A stretch of DNA of 64,000 nt from NCBI RefSeq assembly GCF_036245475.1, contig NZ_BTPM01000001.1:1364001-1428000 (forward strand), given 5' to 3'. Shown one piece after another: positions 1-8,258 of this stretch. The stretch's first letter is position 1; every line of letters starts with the position of its first letter. The position numbers and the translations under genes were made by a program. The notes beneath the pieces were generated by a model. The model did no database searches. It worked only from the letters and a program-made list of their open reading frames with translations, and had not been told where the DNA came from. Source of the DNA: Vibrio sp. 10N (GTDB lineage: Bacteria; Pseudomonadota; Gammaproteobacteria; Enterobacterales; Vibrionaceae).

Positions 1-207
1 AACGAGCTGCTAACACCCAATGGTGAGGTAATGGCGTGTGTGAACTCACCAACGGTGACGCCTGATTTTCTGATAGAGAGTATGGCGGAAGAGGCACCTC
101 AATTGAGGTATATCGAGCGTTTGCCAAACCCTGAAGAATTCGAGGATATAGACCCAGATGCGGCCTTGAAGGTATTGTTATTCCAACAGAAAAATATTAC
201 TCAATGA
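1..207 (+). CDS. C-terminal end of a class I SAM-dependent methyltransferase (partial)
   Basis: The frame is open from the first base and ends in TGA at 205-207, giving the last 68 residues of a protein whose start lies outside the window. The tail contains GGEVMACVNSP-like text (here NGEVMACVNSPTVTPDF), then APQLRYIERLPNP and a closing LKVLLFQ. This pattern matches my memory of the C-terminal region of the RlmI-like methyltransferases (Methyltrans_SAM family), where a late beta strand carries the ERL..P..F.D.D...ALKVL motif. The SAM-binding glycine motif would be upstream and cannot be checked, so the exact substrate (rRNA cytosine or other) is inferred only from family. Confidence 0.6.
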   Translation, partial: NELLTPNGEVMACVNSPTVTPDFLIESMAEEAPQLRYIERLPNPEEFEDIDPDAALKVLLFQQKNITQ

Positions 208-339
208 GTGCCGCTTTTTGGACTTAAGACAAGAAGTGTTGATGGACGAACATTGTGCATTAAGATATGTGTTTCCATTTCTTGAATGGTGAGATGGGGG
301 GAGCCTCGTTTTTACACTGGCAGCACAGCCCCAAATTTC

Positions 340-365
340 GTCATCCCGCACTCGATGCGGGATCT
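340..365. repeat. single palindromic hairpin module (GTCAT...ATCT type)
   Basis: An 8 bp perfect stem (ATCCCGCA / TGCGGGAT) with loop CTCGA, bounded by GTC on the left and CT on the right. It shares its outer bases with the paired hairpins of the 119 bp and 150 bp repeats in this window, but the stem sequence differs. It lies in the 208-721 gap, which otherwise holds only the larger repeat copy at 444-611 and a T8/G8 run near 617-633; I see no gene there. Confidence 0.7.
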
Positions 366-443
366 ACGCAATACGCACACCGAAAAATTACTAGGGTGCT
401 GCCACTGACTGTTATTGCCTAGCATAGTTTCTAGCTAACTTTT

Positions 444-611
444 GGACAGAAATGCTCTACATCCCTTCATTTCTAACATACCCCATATATCCGTCATCCT
501 CGCGAAAGTGAGGATCTCTTACCGCGTGTAATTGACTGAAAATATTCGACTAAGTCACGTAATTCAGCTTCGCGACGCGCCGCATGAGATCCCCTTTTTC
601 AAGGGGATGAC
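444..611. repeat. dispersed repeat, copy A (core 493-611)
   Basis: A 119 bp core runs from GTCATCC at 493 to GGATGAC at 611. The left hairpin has stem ATCCTCGC/GTGAGGAT and the right hairpin has stem ATCCCCTT/AAGGGGAT; the ends are inverted copies of each other (GTCATCC...GGATCTC and GAGATCC...GGATGAC). Outside the core, about 49 bases on the left are also shared with copy B at 3073-3240, in direct orientation and with few differences. It behaves like a non-coding, MITE- or BIME-like element; no coding capacity is visible inside it. Confidence 0.85.
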
Positions 612-721
612 AGTGATTTTTTTTTGGGGGGGAGGAAGCGCGAAATGGGGCAAAGACGTATTTGCAGAGTCTGCGACAAAAACACGCCCTTGGATAGAAC
701 TGTGCCAGTGATTCGACTAAA

Positions 722-1123
722 TTAGCACTCAACCCTAGGTACGCAGTAATCAGGGGCATTTGAGCCATTGCTACCTACACAGGTGTTCAAACCATATAAA
801 AATAGGAGTATCAATGCCACTTGAATGATGCGTGTTAATACCAAAGTAGCAATGTCCCCAGCTTTACGTTTTGCTCGGTTTACTCGTTCTTCATGAGTAG
901 GCAATGGGCGGAGAGACCAATTCAATGTGCCATCATTACGCACAACGCAGAAAGAGCCAGTACCATCACTAAAACGAACATGAATATCAACTTCACCCTC
1001 CTCCCAAACGTACCTCTCTTGCATCCCTTTGAAAGTAGCTTTGGCTATTGTTCTAATACCTGTCCAGCTGTCAGAAAAACAGACTTTTGTGCCTATAGGA
1101 TATGTTTGTAGGAATAGATGCAT
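722..1123 (-). CDS. hypothetical protein with C-terminal membrane segment
   Basis: A 133-residue protein that I do not recognise. Residues 1-80 look like a small soluble domain (a hydrophobic/charged mix with VDIHVRFSDGTGSFCVV, which could be a beta-rich fold). A positively charged stretch (RVNRAKRKAGD) precedes one hydrophobic helix at about 90-112, and the last 20 residues hold three cysteines, so an N-in, C-out tail-anchored topology is plausible. The upstream ribosome-binding site is weak. An overlapping 72-codon frame on the other strand has poorer composition. It stands alone in a repeat-rich region, which suggests recently acquired or poorly conserved DNA. Confidence 0.55.
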   Translation of the reverse strand: MHLFLQTYPIGTKVCFSDSWTGIRTIAKATFKGMQERYVWEEGEVDIHVRFSDGTGSFCVVRNDGTLNWSLRPLPTHEERVNRAKRKAGDIATLVLTRIIQVALILLFLYGLNTCVGSNGSNAPDYCVPRVEC

Positions 1124-1341
1124 AGCGCGATCTGCCTGTGACTGTTCAGGCTGAGGGGCTGGCTTTTTTTCTATAGTTCATCGGAGAGGTCTCTGGCAGG
1201 GTAATTGACATAAAAAAGTAAGCTCTGAATAGCTACCAATTCCATAGACACTTTGTGGCATAAGAAAAAATAGGTCAAACAACCTCGTATAGAAATGAGG
1301 TACAGAACAGTTCTAGCTTAGAATGGGGCAGATATAAGTTG

Positions 1342-1625
1342 TTGCAGAATCTGCAATCACTGAGCTTTCTCGTTGCTCGGGCAACTATTGCAAAAATTGC
1401 AACAGCTCAACTACTACCGAGGAATCCTCGATAGTTGCTTGATAAGCAATGTGCATATTTTGCACATTGCTTAGTTCTACTGCCGAAGCGACGAGATCAG
1501 AACCGGGTTGGAGCAGAGGTGATTTACGAAATAACCTGTTTCGCAATTGTGCAAGACCCTCTTGCATAATTGGTTACTAGAGTTTGTCCAACAACCTGTT
1601 GGACAATTAGGAAACAGCTTGTTTC
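1342..1625. repeat. field of about eleven short perfect hairpins, no recognised gene
   Basis: The gap 1124-1857 holds no gene that I can support, but its middle is packed with short perfect inverted repeats, mostly with 1-5 base loops: 1342-1356, 1372-1385, 1388-1402, 1418-1430, 1435-1449, 1450-1466, 1501-1509, 1527-1543, 1550-1566 (TGCAAGA/TCTTGCA, loop CCC), 1584-1606 (10 bp arms TTGTCCAACA/TGTTGGACAA, loop ACC) and 1611-1625. A further bulged pair lies near 1667-1692. Two short minus-strand frames (1385-1567 and 1524-1724) cross it but are in different phases and resemble nothing I know. The left part (1124-1341) and right part (1700-1857) show nothing further. Confidence 0.7.
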
Positions 1626-1810
1626 ACAAATAAATCTCATGATGGTTTCTTGCGCTCTAAACACATCTTGGGGCAAAGGTGTGTTTGCCAAGATCGAAGT
1701 CAGCAAGTCCTTGGACATAAACAATTTAGATTAATCACTCTATAGCGACAATTTTAGATTAGGTAATACCATGGTTTATGCATTGCGCACCTGCCAATGT
1801 AGAGGCATGA

Positions 1811-2772
<962 letters not shown>

Positions 2773-2854
2773 ATCTGCTCCAAGTAAAGCTTGTCTATCC
2801 TGTTCAACTCAGAAATTTTGATTTTCACTAATTAAATTAGAGTATTAGGTATAA

Positions 2855-2891
2855 AAAAACCCTCTGGCAATTTCACTCAGAGGGTTTTTTA
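2855..2891. terminator. bidirectional intrinsic terminator
   Basis: The stem CCCTCTG/CAGAGGG is flanked by A6 on the left and T6 on the right, so it can work on either strand. It sits 83 bases upstream of the gene at 1858-2772 and would stop minus-strand transcripts arriving from 3419 onward, or act as an attenuator in that gene's leader. The surrounding gap 2773-3418 holds only this hairpin, repeat copy B and one single hairpin module. Confidence 0.85.
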
Positions 2892-3072
2892 AAGACGCAA
2901 AAAGCTACCCCCCGAAATCTATCATGGTGGTAGTGGTCGTGTTAATTGCGTTCACATAAATTCGTTTCATATTTTATGAATAACAAATCTTTTAAAACAC
3001 AGCAAGCTTTCTTCAAAAAATTGTACTTTATTTTTGAGTATGGCGGTGAGTCATGGGGTACGAAGTCTAATG

Positions 3073-3240
3073 GGACAGAAGTTCTCTACATCCCTTCATT
3101 TCTAACATACCCCATATAGCCGTCATCCTCACGAAAGTGAGGATCTCTTACCGCGTGTAGGCAACTGAAAATCTTTGACTAAATCACGTAAATCAGCTTC
3201 ACGATGCGCTGAATGAGATCCCCTTTTTCAAGGGGATGAC
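3073..3240. repeat. dispersed repeat, copy B (core 3122-3240)
   Basis: Same 119 bp core and same left extension as the copy at 444-611, in the same orientation and with only scattered substitutions. Compensating features are visible: the left stem is CCTCAC/GTGAGG here and CCTCGC/GTGAGG in copy A (a G-T wobble). Together the two copies bracket 2.5 kb of accessory sequence. Confidence 0.85.
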
Positions 3241-3318
3241 AGTGACTTTTTAGGATGGTGTGAAACACAAAAAGGGGCAAAACCGCGTTTGACTTCGAAG
3301 AAACTACTCGTGGTGACT

Positions 3319-3343
3319 AGATTCCTGCCTGCGCAGGAATGAC
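3319..3343. repeat. single palindromic hairpin module (inverted orientation)
   Basis: Stem ATTCCTGC/GCAGGAAT with AG on the left and GAC on the right, i.e. the reverse orientation of the GTCAT...ATCT module seen at 340-365. The stem sequence is unrelated to the other modules while the ends are kept. Confidence 0.65.
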
Positions 3344-3418
3344 GGAAATATTAGCACTGGGTCATTCTCGAGTTAGGCTGGCGAGCGCGAATGAGGGCAG
3401 GTTTGAGTTGGGAGCTTT

Positions 3419-3607
3419 TTAGTTATCCCTACCCGAATTGATTTGCGACACACGTTTCTTGAGCTCCTTTTGCAGTGCCTTTATGGCGTATGGCTTCATG
3501 CTTTTCCACTTTTGGCACTCTTCCCTAGTTCTACCGCAACCCAAACACCATCCTTTGGAACTAGAAAAGTTACAGACGCCGATGCAAGGACTTTGTTGCT
3601 TCTTCAT
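3419..3607 (-). CDS. DUF1289 family small cysteine-rich protein
   Basis: A 62-residue protein with the family signature SPCIGVC near the N-terminus followed by GWCLGCGRTREEC and a tryptophan (QKWKSM). The four cysteines (C8, C12, C21, C24 region) are arranged as CxxxC...CxxC and could bind zinc or an iron-sulphur cluster; the role of DUF1289 proteins is not established. AAGAGAG precedes the ATG. It follows the gene at 3630-3929 by 22 bases on the same strand, so the two probably form one transcript. A second DUF1289 gene lies at 7241-7495. Confidence 0.85.
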   Translation of the reverse strand: MKKQQSPCIGVCNFSSSKGWCLGCGRTREECQKWKSMKPYAIKALQKELKKRVSQINSGRDN

Positions 3608-3629
3608 ACCGTCTCTCTTACGCGCATTT

Positions 3630-3929
3630 TTATTTTTGACGCGTCTCGTAACTGATTTGCTTGCTGATTTTCTTTATTTGTACACCATCCCGGCTAAAGG
3701 CATTTTGGATGGCGGTTGAAACATGCAGTTGACCATCGCTTGTCAAGAAGTTTGCTCTATCTTGGTTCGATTCAAATACACAGATAATTTGTAAGCTCTG
3801 TGGGAAAGATGGAAATTTAACCTTGTGAGTCACCCAAAGAAAACCCTCGTAGTTTTTTAGTGTACCTTCACAAACTTCGGTCAACACTTCTCTGATTAGA
3901 TTGTCGATCTTCTTATCAGATTTACGCAT
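3630..3929 (-). CDS. conserved hypothetical protein
   Basis: A 99-residue protein starting at MRKSDKK. This start is chosen because AGAGGAAG lies at good spacing before the ATG at 3927-3929; the longer frame to 3962 has no such site. The middle (FLWVTHKVKFPSFPQSLQIICVFES) resembles a beta sheet. I recall similar short vibrio proteins of unknown function that are sometimes mislabelled as Fis-family regulators; no helix-turn-helix is visible here. It probably shares an operon with the DUF1289 gene downstream. Confidence 0.75.
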   Translation of the reverse strand: MRKSDKKIDNLIREVLTEVCEGTLKNYEGFLWVTHKVKFPSFPQSLQIICVFESNQDRANFLTSDGQLHVSTAIQNAFSRDGVQIKKISKQISYETRQK

Positions 3930-3990
3930 CAAGAAAACTTCCTCTTTATAGTGGGTGAGCAACTATGATGACATACTTACTCATTCATTA

Positions 3991-4860
3991 TCAGCAAAAG
4001 TGACATTCTTCTTGCTGGTATTCGAGTTTGCCTGTCATATGATTAACATGGCTTCGCCCTTCTTCCACGCCCATCTCATAGCCTATATCGAGTAGAGCTT
4101 TTTTCATCGTTAAGCGCTGTACAGGAAAGTCCTCGGGTGGAGTGATGACTCGAACCACGCAATCTTTGGGTGGGTTTTTAATAAACTGTAGCGAGTCATT
4201 GTAGTTCTCGGCACGTTTTGCCAGCGCTAGCCCAATATTCGGATGTTTCGCGAATAATTTTTTCATTAGCCAGCCTGCTTTAGGTTTTGGCATTTCATAG
4301 CTTAATGGGTGCGACAAAATCACCGTAATGTCTCTTGCCCCTCGGCGATAAGCCTCACGCACAGGAATTGAGTCAGCCACGCCGCCATCGGTGTAGCAAC
4401 CACCATCAAAACATGGAGTCTCTTTGTAGGCGAGAGGCAGTGAAGCGGTGGCCTCAATAGCCTTGGCGATATTGTCTGGCGTGATTTCGTAGTAATCGGG
4501 ACGACCAGTGGCAACATTGGTCGCCGCTGCGATAAAAGGCACCGATTTAAACACGAGTTCCTGATCTAAAGGAAATCGGCGGTTGGATTCCTCATAGAGC
4601 CATTTAACATCGACTAAATGGCCGCCAGAAACGAATCGGCGTGGGTTGTAGAACTGTTTGCTGGTCGCTAACTCGGTGATGACTTGATAGCTTCGAGTTG
4701 GTGCGTCGGCTAAATAACTTAGTAGATTGGAAGCACCCGCAGAGACGCCGATAACAAAGTCATAAGGGCGATAGTCTTGCTCTAGAAATGCGTCGAGTAC
4801 GCCAGCTGCGAAAATGCCGCGCATGGCGCCTCCCTCGACAATGAGTGCTTTGGTGGTCAT
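3991..4860 (-). CDS. yjjU: patatin-like phospholipase, YjjU type
   Basis: The predicted acyl hydrolase (289 residues) carries the oxyanion-hole motif EGGAMRGIFAAG right at the N-terminus, the nucleophile elbow GVSAG about 35 residues later, and the catalytic aspartate in DGGVADSIP around residue 162, which is the Ser-Asp dyad of patatins. Length and order match E. coli YjjU and related cytoplasmic patatins; the substrate is presumably a phospholipid or lysophospholipid but is not known for this group. The ATG at 4860 is preferred to an in-frame TTG at 4881. It is convergent with nothing and stands 130 bases upstream, on the minus strand, of the DUF1289 pair. Confidence 0.88.
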   Translation of the reverse strand: MTTKALIVEGGAMRGIFAAGVLDAFLEQDYRPYDFVIGVSAGASNLLSYLADAPTRSYQVITELATSKQFYNPRRFVSGGHLVDVKWLYEESNRRFPLDQELVFKSVPFIAAATNVATGRPDYYEITPDNIAKAIEATASLPLAYKETPCFDGGCYTDGGVADSIPVREAYRRGARDITVILSHPLSYEMPKPKAGWLMKKLFAKHPNIGLALAKRAENYNDSLQFIKNPPKDCVVRVITPPEDFPVQRLTMKKALLDIGYEMGVEEGRSHVNHMTGKLEYQQEECHFC

Positions 4861-5008
4861 ACGTAATCTCAGTTGGTTCAATATAGCGGTTTAATATGTC
4901 GATAAGATACGTGGTTCGCGCAGCCAGAGATAACTGGATGTGGTTATTCTAGTGATAGGTAAAACCGATTCTTGAAAGGCGAGGTAAGGAAATGACCATG
5001 AAAAAGGC

Positions 5009-5021
5009 CTCGCATGAAGCG
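5009..5021. repeat. left 13 bp target-site duplication of the IS4-family element
   Basis: CTCGCATGAAGCG directly abuts the left end of the insertion element and is repeated exactly at 6453-6465. Joining the outer flanks around one copy restores a perfect 10 bp stem (AAGGCCTCGC/GCGAGGCCTT, loop ATGAA) with an A-run on its left. Confidence 0.93.
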
Positions 5022-5030
5022 CAACGTAGT

Positions 5031-6368
5031 TCATTTAAGAGGAGCAGCGTTGCGATTAACAGGGTATCGGGTTTTTGATATTTTTACCGCCCTAGGCCGG
5101 TTTGGCTTAGGGCGTTTGTCTATAAAGAGGATGGATAGGTCGCCTCGAAGGCTCTTTAAGCGTTTCGGCGTGTTACCTAAGGATACCGCTTTACTCATCA
5201 CTTTGAGCTGGCTGGCTATAAATTGGCAAGCATACTTAAAACTTATTTCATTAGGTAAGCGCCCGTGTTCAACTGCGGCTTGACTAGCTTCTCGTCTCAC
5301 CAAGTTATAACCAAGTAGCAGTCCCCATAGCTCTTGATAGACGAGATCGACTGTTTTGCTTCTCAACACTAAAGCGTTATGTTGCATCGAACTCTTGATA
5401 TCACGATAACCTAATTCTATCTCCCACCTTTCATGATAAAGCTCTGCCACGGATTGAGCGTCATACTTGTCTCTAGGAAGAGAGGTAAACACCGTCTTGG
5501 ATTTACCTTGGACCTCGTAAGTGACCGCCCTGACTGTCCATTTCTCAGGAAGATTAGGGTTCTTCTTACGAGCCTGTGGAGAGGTCTTCATCTCTACTAG
5601 CATGTCACTGCTTTCTTTATCGTCCAGTAGGGTATATTTGACTCCTTTCTTTGCAGGGAGAAGCCAATGTCTATTTATTCCACTGTTGTGAAGAGAAAGT
5701 AGTAAATCTGCTCCATAAAACCCTTTATCCAGTAATGTCACAGAGTTGTCTGGTAAAGCGTTGATGAAGGGCATCGCTAGAGGGATTTCACCTCGGCGAT
5801 ACGGGCTTATCGCTGCATCAACGATGACATGAGAGCGAACATTCATCATTGTCACAACCCTCAATACTGGATGAGGTGTTTGCCTGTTGCTAGACGTATT
5901 ACCAGAGCCAAAATGTTCTCTTAATTCGGGTGTGTCAGCTGTTCTAAAAAGAGCACCATCTACAGCAAAAACCTGTAGGCCTTGCCAAGTATCATCAGGG
6001 TATCGCTCAAGCCCCCATGTTTTTCCGCATTGCTTAAACAGCCATTCTGGTGCTGCTTTACCTAAGCGCTGTCTTGCTTGGGTTAAAGCGCTCTTTGCCA
6101 ACAGTTCTTCATCAGCAAGGCCATCAGCACAGACGTTCATTCTCCGTGCGACTTCGGCAATGGGTTCATTACGGAAAAAAGCCATACCAACAATTAACCA
6201 CAAAACCATATCACTCGGTAGTCGGCGTCGACGGATTGTCGCTTTATCAGACAGAGAGGCTGCTTTAGCGACCCACTCATCAGGAATATGTTCAGAGAAT
6301 GTGGTGAGCTGAGCTACATCGACAGGGTTTTCTTCGAGGAAGTCGGCAAAGAAGTTTTGAATAGACAT
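5031..6368 (-). CDS. IS4 family transposase
   Basis: A 445-residue DDE transposase. The catalytic residues are visible: D137 in FAVDGALFR, D214 in LLDKGFYGA, and E318 inside the IS4 signature Y311-x2-R314-x3-E318-x6-K325 (YHERWEIELGYRDIK), which fits the YREK consensus exactly. An N-terminal domain of about 100 residues (DUF4372/insertion-domain style, with LPSDMVLWLIVGMAFFRNEP) precedes it. The basic C-terminus (KRPKPNRPRAVKISKTRYP) is usual for DNA binding. The frame is uninterrupted. The start ATG follows a terminator-like hairpin that would shield it from outside transcription. Confidence 0.97.
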   Translation of the reverse strand: MSIQNFFADFLEENPVDVAQLTTFSEHIPDEWVAKAASLSDKATIRRRRLPSDMVLWLIVGMAFFRNEPIAEVARRMNVCADGLADEELLAKSALTQARQRLGKAAPEWLFKQCGKTWGLERYPDDTWQGLQVFAVDGALFRTADTPELREHFGSGNTSSNRQTPHPVLRVVTMMNVRSHVIVDAAISPYRRGEIPLAMPFINALPDNSVTLLDKGFYGADLLLSLHNSGINRHWLLPAKKGVKYTLLDDKESSDMLVEMKTSPQARKKNPNLPEKWTVRAVTYEVQGKSKTVFTSLPRDKYDAQSVAELYHERWEIELGYRDIKSSMQHNALVLRSKTVDLVYQELWGLLLGYNLVRREASQAAVEHGRLPNEISFKYACQFIASQLKVMSKAVSLGNTPKRLKSLRGDLSILFIDKRPKPNRPRAVKISKTRYPVNRNAAPLK

Positions 6369-6403
6369 AAAAAAATCGGAAACCTATAAACAGGTTTCCG
6401 ATT
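6369..6403 (-). terminator. hairpin terminator insulating the transposase start
   Basis: A perfect 12 bp stem (AATCGGAAACCT/AGGTTTCCGATT) followed on the minus strand by T7 and then immediately the transposase ATG. In insertion sequences such structures limit transposase expression from incoming transcripts; that role is inferred here from position. Confidence 0.8.
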
Positions 6404-6452
6404 GTCTCTCATCAGAAGGATCGGTCAACCGATCCTTATCTGATCTACATTG

Positions 6453-6465
6453 CTCGCATGAAGCG
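6453..6465. repeat. right 13 bp target-site duplication of the IS4-family element
   Basis: Exact copy of 5009-5021 abutting the right end of the element, followed by AGGCCTTGAAG, the second arm of the disrupted terminator hairpin. Confidence 0.93.
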
Positions 6466-6522
6466 AGGCCTTGAAGACTACGTATTTTAAGTCGAGACAC
6501 GTATTGAAGACTGCGCGTGGTA

Positions 6523-6981
6523 TTAGTTTACCCAGTCTTTTAGCTCGAATGTTAGCGTGTGCGCTTGGCCTTTAAGCTCTAGACCATTTTGAGTAACAGT
6601 GATGTCACTCCAGTCTGAAAGAGTTTGAGATACCGTTCTTTCGATGTCCATTGCCGCACCTGGGCACATTTTCATCGTCATACCCATTTTTTCAATGCGG
6701 AACTGACCGTCTTTCAACTCGCCTTGACCGAAGAAGTTGTTACAACCTGCGTTGCCGTTAGCTGTCATTTTTTCGCCGATTTCTAGGCGTGGTGCTTGGC
6801 TTTGTTCATCGATTTGAATTGGGTTGCCATCAATTTGAACCAGATTCCAGTTATGGTGCTGAAGATCCTGAGCGGTAACGGCTTTCATTGGCTCCTCCTG
6901 CTTAGTATCGTTTGCGGCACAAGCCGTCATAAGAACTGGAAGCGCAACAGCTGCGAGTACCTTCTTAGAAAAAATCTTCAT
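6523..6981 (-). CDS. META-domain lipoprotein (HslJ-like)
   Basis: A 152-residue secreted lipoprotein. The signal peptide ends in the lipobox LMTAC, with C21 the likely lipidated residue. The rest is one META domain (DUF306): HHNWNLVQIDGNPI at the start, the conserved GNAGCNNFFGQ turn around residues 76-86, and MTMKMCPG with the paired cysteine near 107. HslJ of E. coli is linked to heat shock and novobiocin resistance; the function of this family is otherwise unclear. GGAGC precedes the ATG. Its original intrinsic terminator, downstream at 5001-5021/6453-6475, has been split by the insertion element. Confidence 0.9.
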   Translation of the reverse strand: MKIFSKKVLAAVALPVLMTACAANDTKQEEPMKAVTAQDLQHHNWNLVQIDGNPIQIDEQSQAPRLEIGEKMTANGNAGCNNFFGQGELKDGQFRIEKMGMTMKMCPGAAMDIERTVSQTLSDWSDITVTQNGLELKGQAHTLTFELKDWVN

Positions 6982-7240
6982 ATTTTTTGCTCCAACGAAA
7001 TGAAATTGCTGACCAGCGTAACTAATAAAACACTGTTTTTTGTCAGGAGTAGGTTATCTTTAGTATAGTGGGATTTCAACCTCGGATGTGGAAGTTATTG
7101 ACTATCCATGTTGTAGGTGTCGCAGTTAATAGATAATTCAGACTATTCTTACTTTTCAAAGTAAAAGCACGTAACCGTATAGTTTGGGGATTATCATACC
7201 AACGGTTGGTGACGATAATGTTGGATAGCAAGGGATGTGA

Positions 7241-7495
7241 ATGGAACAGCTTGAGTTTTTTACCGTACCTAGCCCTTGTGTGCGAGTCTGTACGGTGGAT
7301 GAAAAAGGATATTGCCAAGGGTGCATGCGTAAACGGGAAGAGCGATTTAACTGGCTCTCTTATACGCCTGCACAACAGTTGTATATTATCAAGCTTTGCC
7401 GACAGAGATATCGCCGCAAGTTAGCACAGGGTAAGATCCCTGTGCCAAATAAGGTACTAGAAGAAGAGGCCAGCCCACAGCAAGATCTGTTTTAA
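7241..7495 (+). CDS. DUF1289 family protein, second paralogue
   Basis: An 84-residue protein with PSPCVRVCTVDEKGYCQGCMRKREE, the CxxxC...CxxC arrangement of DUF1289, followed by FNWLSYTPAQQ and a basic helix. It is longer than the copy at 3419-3607 because of a C-terminal extension of about 20 residues (PVPNKVLEEEASPQQDLF). AAGGGAT lies at suitable distance before the ATG. It stands alone between the lipoprotein gene and the exonuclease operon, transcribed convergently with the latter. Metal binding is inferred from the cysteines only. Confidence 0.85.
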   Translation: MEQLEFFTVPSPCVRVCTVDEKGYCQGCMRKREERFNWLSYTPAQQLYIIKLCRQRYRRKLAQGKIPVPNKVLEEEASPQQDLF

Positions 7496-7533
7496 GGCGG
7501 ATTGACGTATCTTTAAGTCACGATGCGTAGCTG

Positions 7534-8253
7534 TTAGAGCCAATAGTCGCCGAGGAGCGTAGTATGATTATCCTGATAGGCTATTTGAGCTTGAAGTAAC
7601 TCTGCGGTAGCCACCGCATCCATTAATGCATGGTGAGGTGGGTAGTCTGGCAGTCCATAGCGGCGGCGTGTTTGCCCTAAACGTACCGAGTCTGCTCGCT
7701 TTCCTTTCAGTTTATTCAGTAGCCCCGCGGTCAACTTCTCTTGATAATCTGACTCTATTTGCATGGTATCCACAACCGGAAACTCGATACCTTCACCCAG
7801 CATTTTCTTTAACGCGCAGTTTAAAAAGCCACGCTCGATGGGGCGGTAATGCACCACAATGACTTTACCGGCAAGTGCATTAAGGACATCGGCCAATATT
7901 TCGTTAAGCGTCGGAGCATCAATCAAGTCGTTGTGAGTAATGCCGTGGATCACTACTGACTCTTCTTCGAGCTTGGCTTTTGGGCGTACAGTCCAGTGCG
8001 CTGCTTGATTAAGTTTGATTCGAGACAGAGTAAAAGGTACCAAGCCAATAGACAAAATGCCGTCTTTTTCTGGGTTAAGTCCGGTGGTTTCGAAATCTAA
8101 CGCGACAAAGGGAACTTCACTAAGTGGTGTGTCTGGCGACGGCAGCCCCGCTGCGTAGAAGGCTTGTATACGTTCATCTTTCGCGCGTTTACTGAGCTGC
8201 TCGAACTTATGATTCCACTGAATAGCAGGGGCTTTAAGGAGTTTCTTTATCAT
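7534..8253 (-). CDS. 3'-5' exonuclease, DNA polymerase III epsilon-like (DEDDh)
   Basis: A 239-residue protein with the three exonuclease motifs: ExoI VALDFETTGLNP (D and E bind metal), ExoII region VIVVHYRPIERGFLN, and ExoIII HHALMDAVATAEL, which is the DEDDh form. The ExoII motif has HYRPIERGFL where epsilon proteins usually have HNxxFDxxFL, so the second metal-binding aspartate appears to be replaced by glutamate, a change I have seen in this subgroup. It lies 5 bases downstream of the DUF294 gene on the same strand, the usual pairing in proteobacteria. Its substrate may be DNA or RNA; it is not the replicative proofreader. Confidence 0.9.
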   Translation of the reverse strand: MIKKLLKAPAIQWNHKFEQLSKRAKDERIQAFYAAGLPSPDTPLSEVPFVALDFETTGLNPEKDGILSIGLVPFTLSRIKLNQAAHWTVRPKAKLEEESVVIHGITHNDLIDAPTLNEILADVLNALAGKVIVVHYRPIERGFLNCALKKMLGEGIEFPVVDTMQIESDYQEKLTAGLLNKLKGKRADSVRLGQTRRRYGLPDYPPHHALMDAVATAELLQAQIAYQDNHTTLLGDYWL

Positions 8254-8258
8254 GATAC

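Larger units (their letters stand above)
5022..6452 (-). mobile_element. complete IS4-family insertion sequence (1431 bp)
   Basis: The ends are 18 bp imperfect inverted repeats, CAACGTAGTTCATTTAAG on the left and CAATGTAGATCAGATAAG (reverse complement of the right end), identical at 14 of 18 positions. A 13 bp target duplication flanks the element, in the 10-13 bp range of the IS4 family. One transposase gene fills it and its stop codon lies inside the left repeat. Two hairpins occupy the promoter-proximal end: 6374-6403 and 6416-6437 (AAGGATCGG/CCGATCCTT, loop TCAA). No degradation is seen, so it may be active. Confidence 0.95.

Noticed and set aside
893..1111. 72-codon plus-strand frame opposite the 722-1123 gene
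   Set aside because: Poor residue composition, no ribosome-binding site, and it lies inside a better minus-strand candidate with a clear membrane helix.
1385..1724. Two short minus-strand frames across the hairpin field, possibly one frameshifted gene
   Set aside because: They are in different phases, match no family I know, and the sequence is dominated by palindromes; coding cannot be supported.
5887..6312. 141-codon frame antisense to the transposase
   Set aside because: Shadow of the transposase gene; no ribosome-binding site or recognisable domain.
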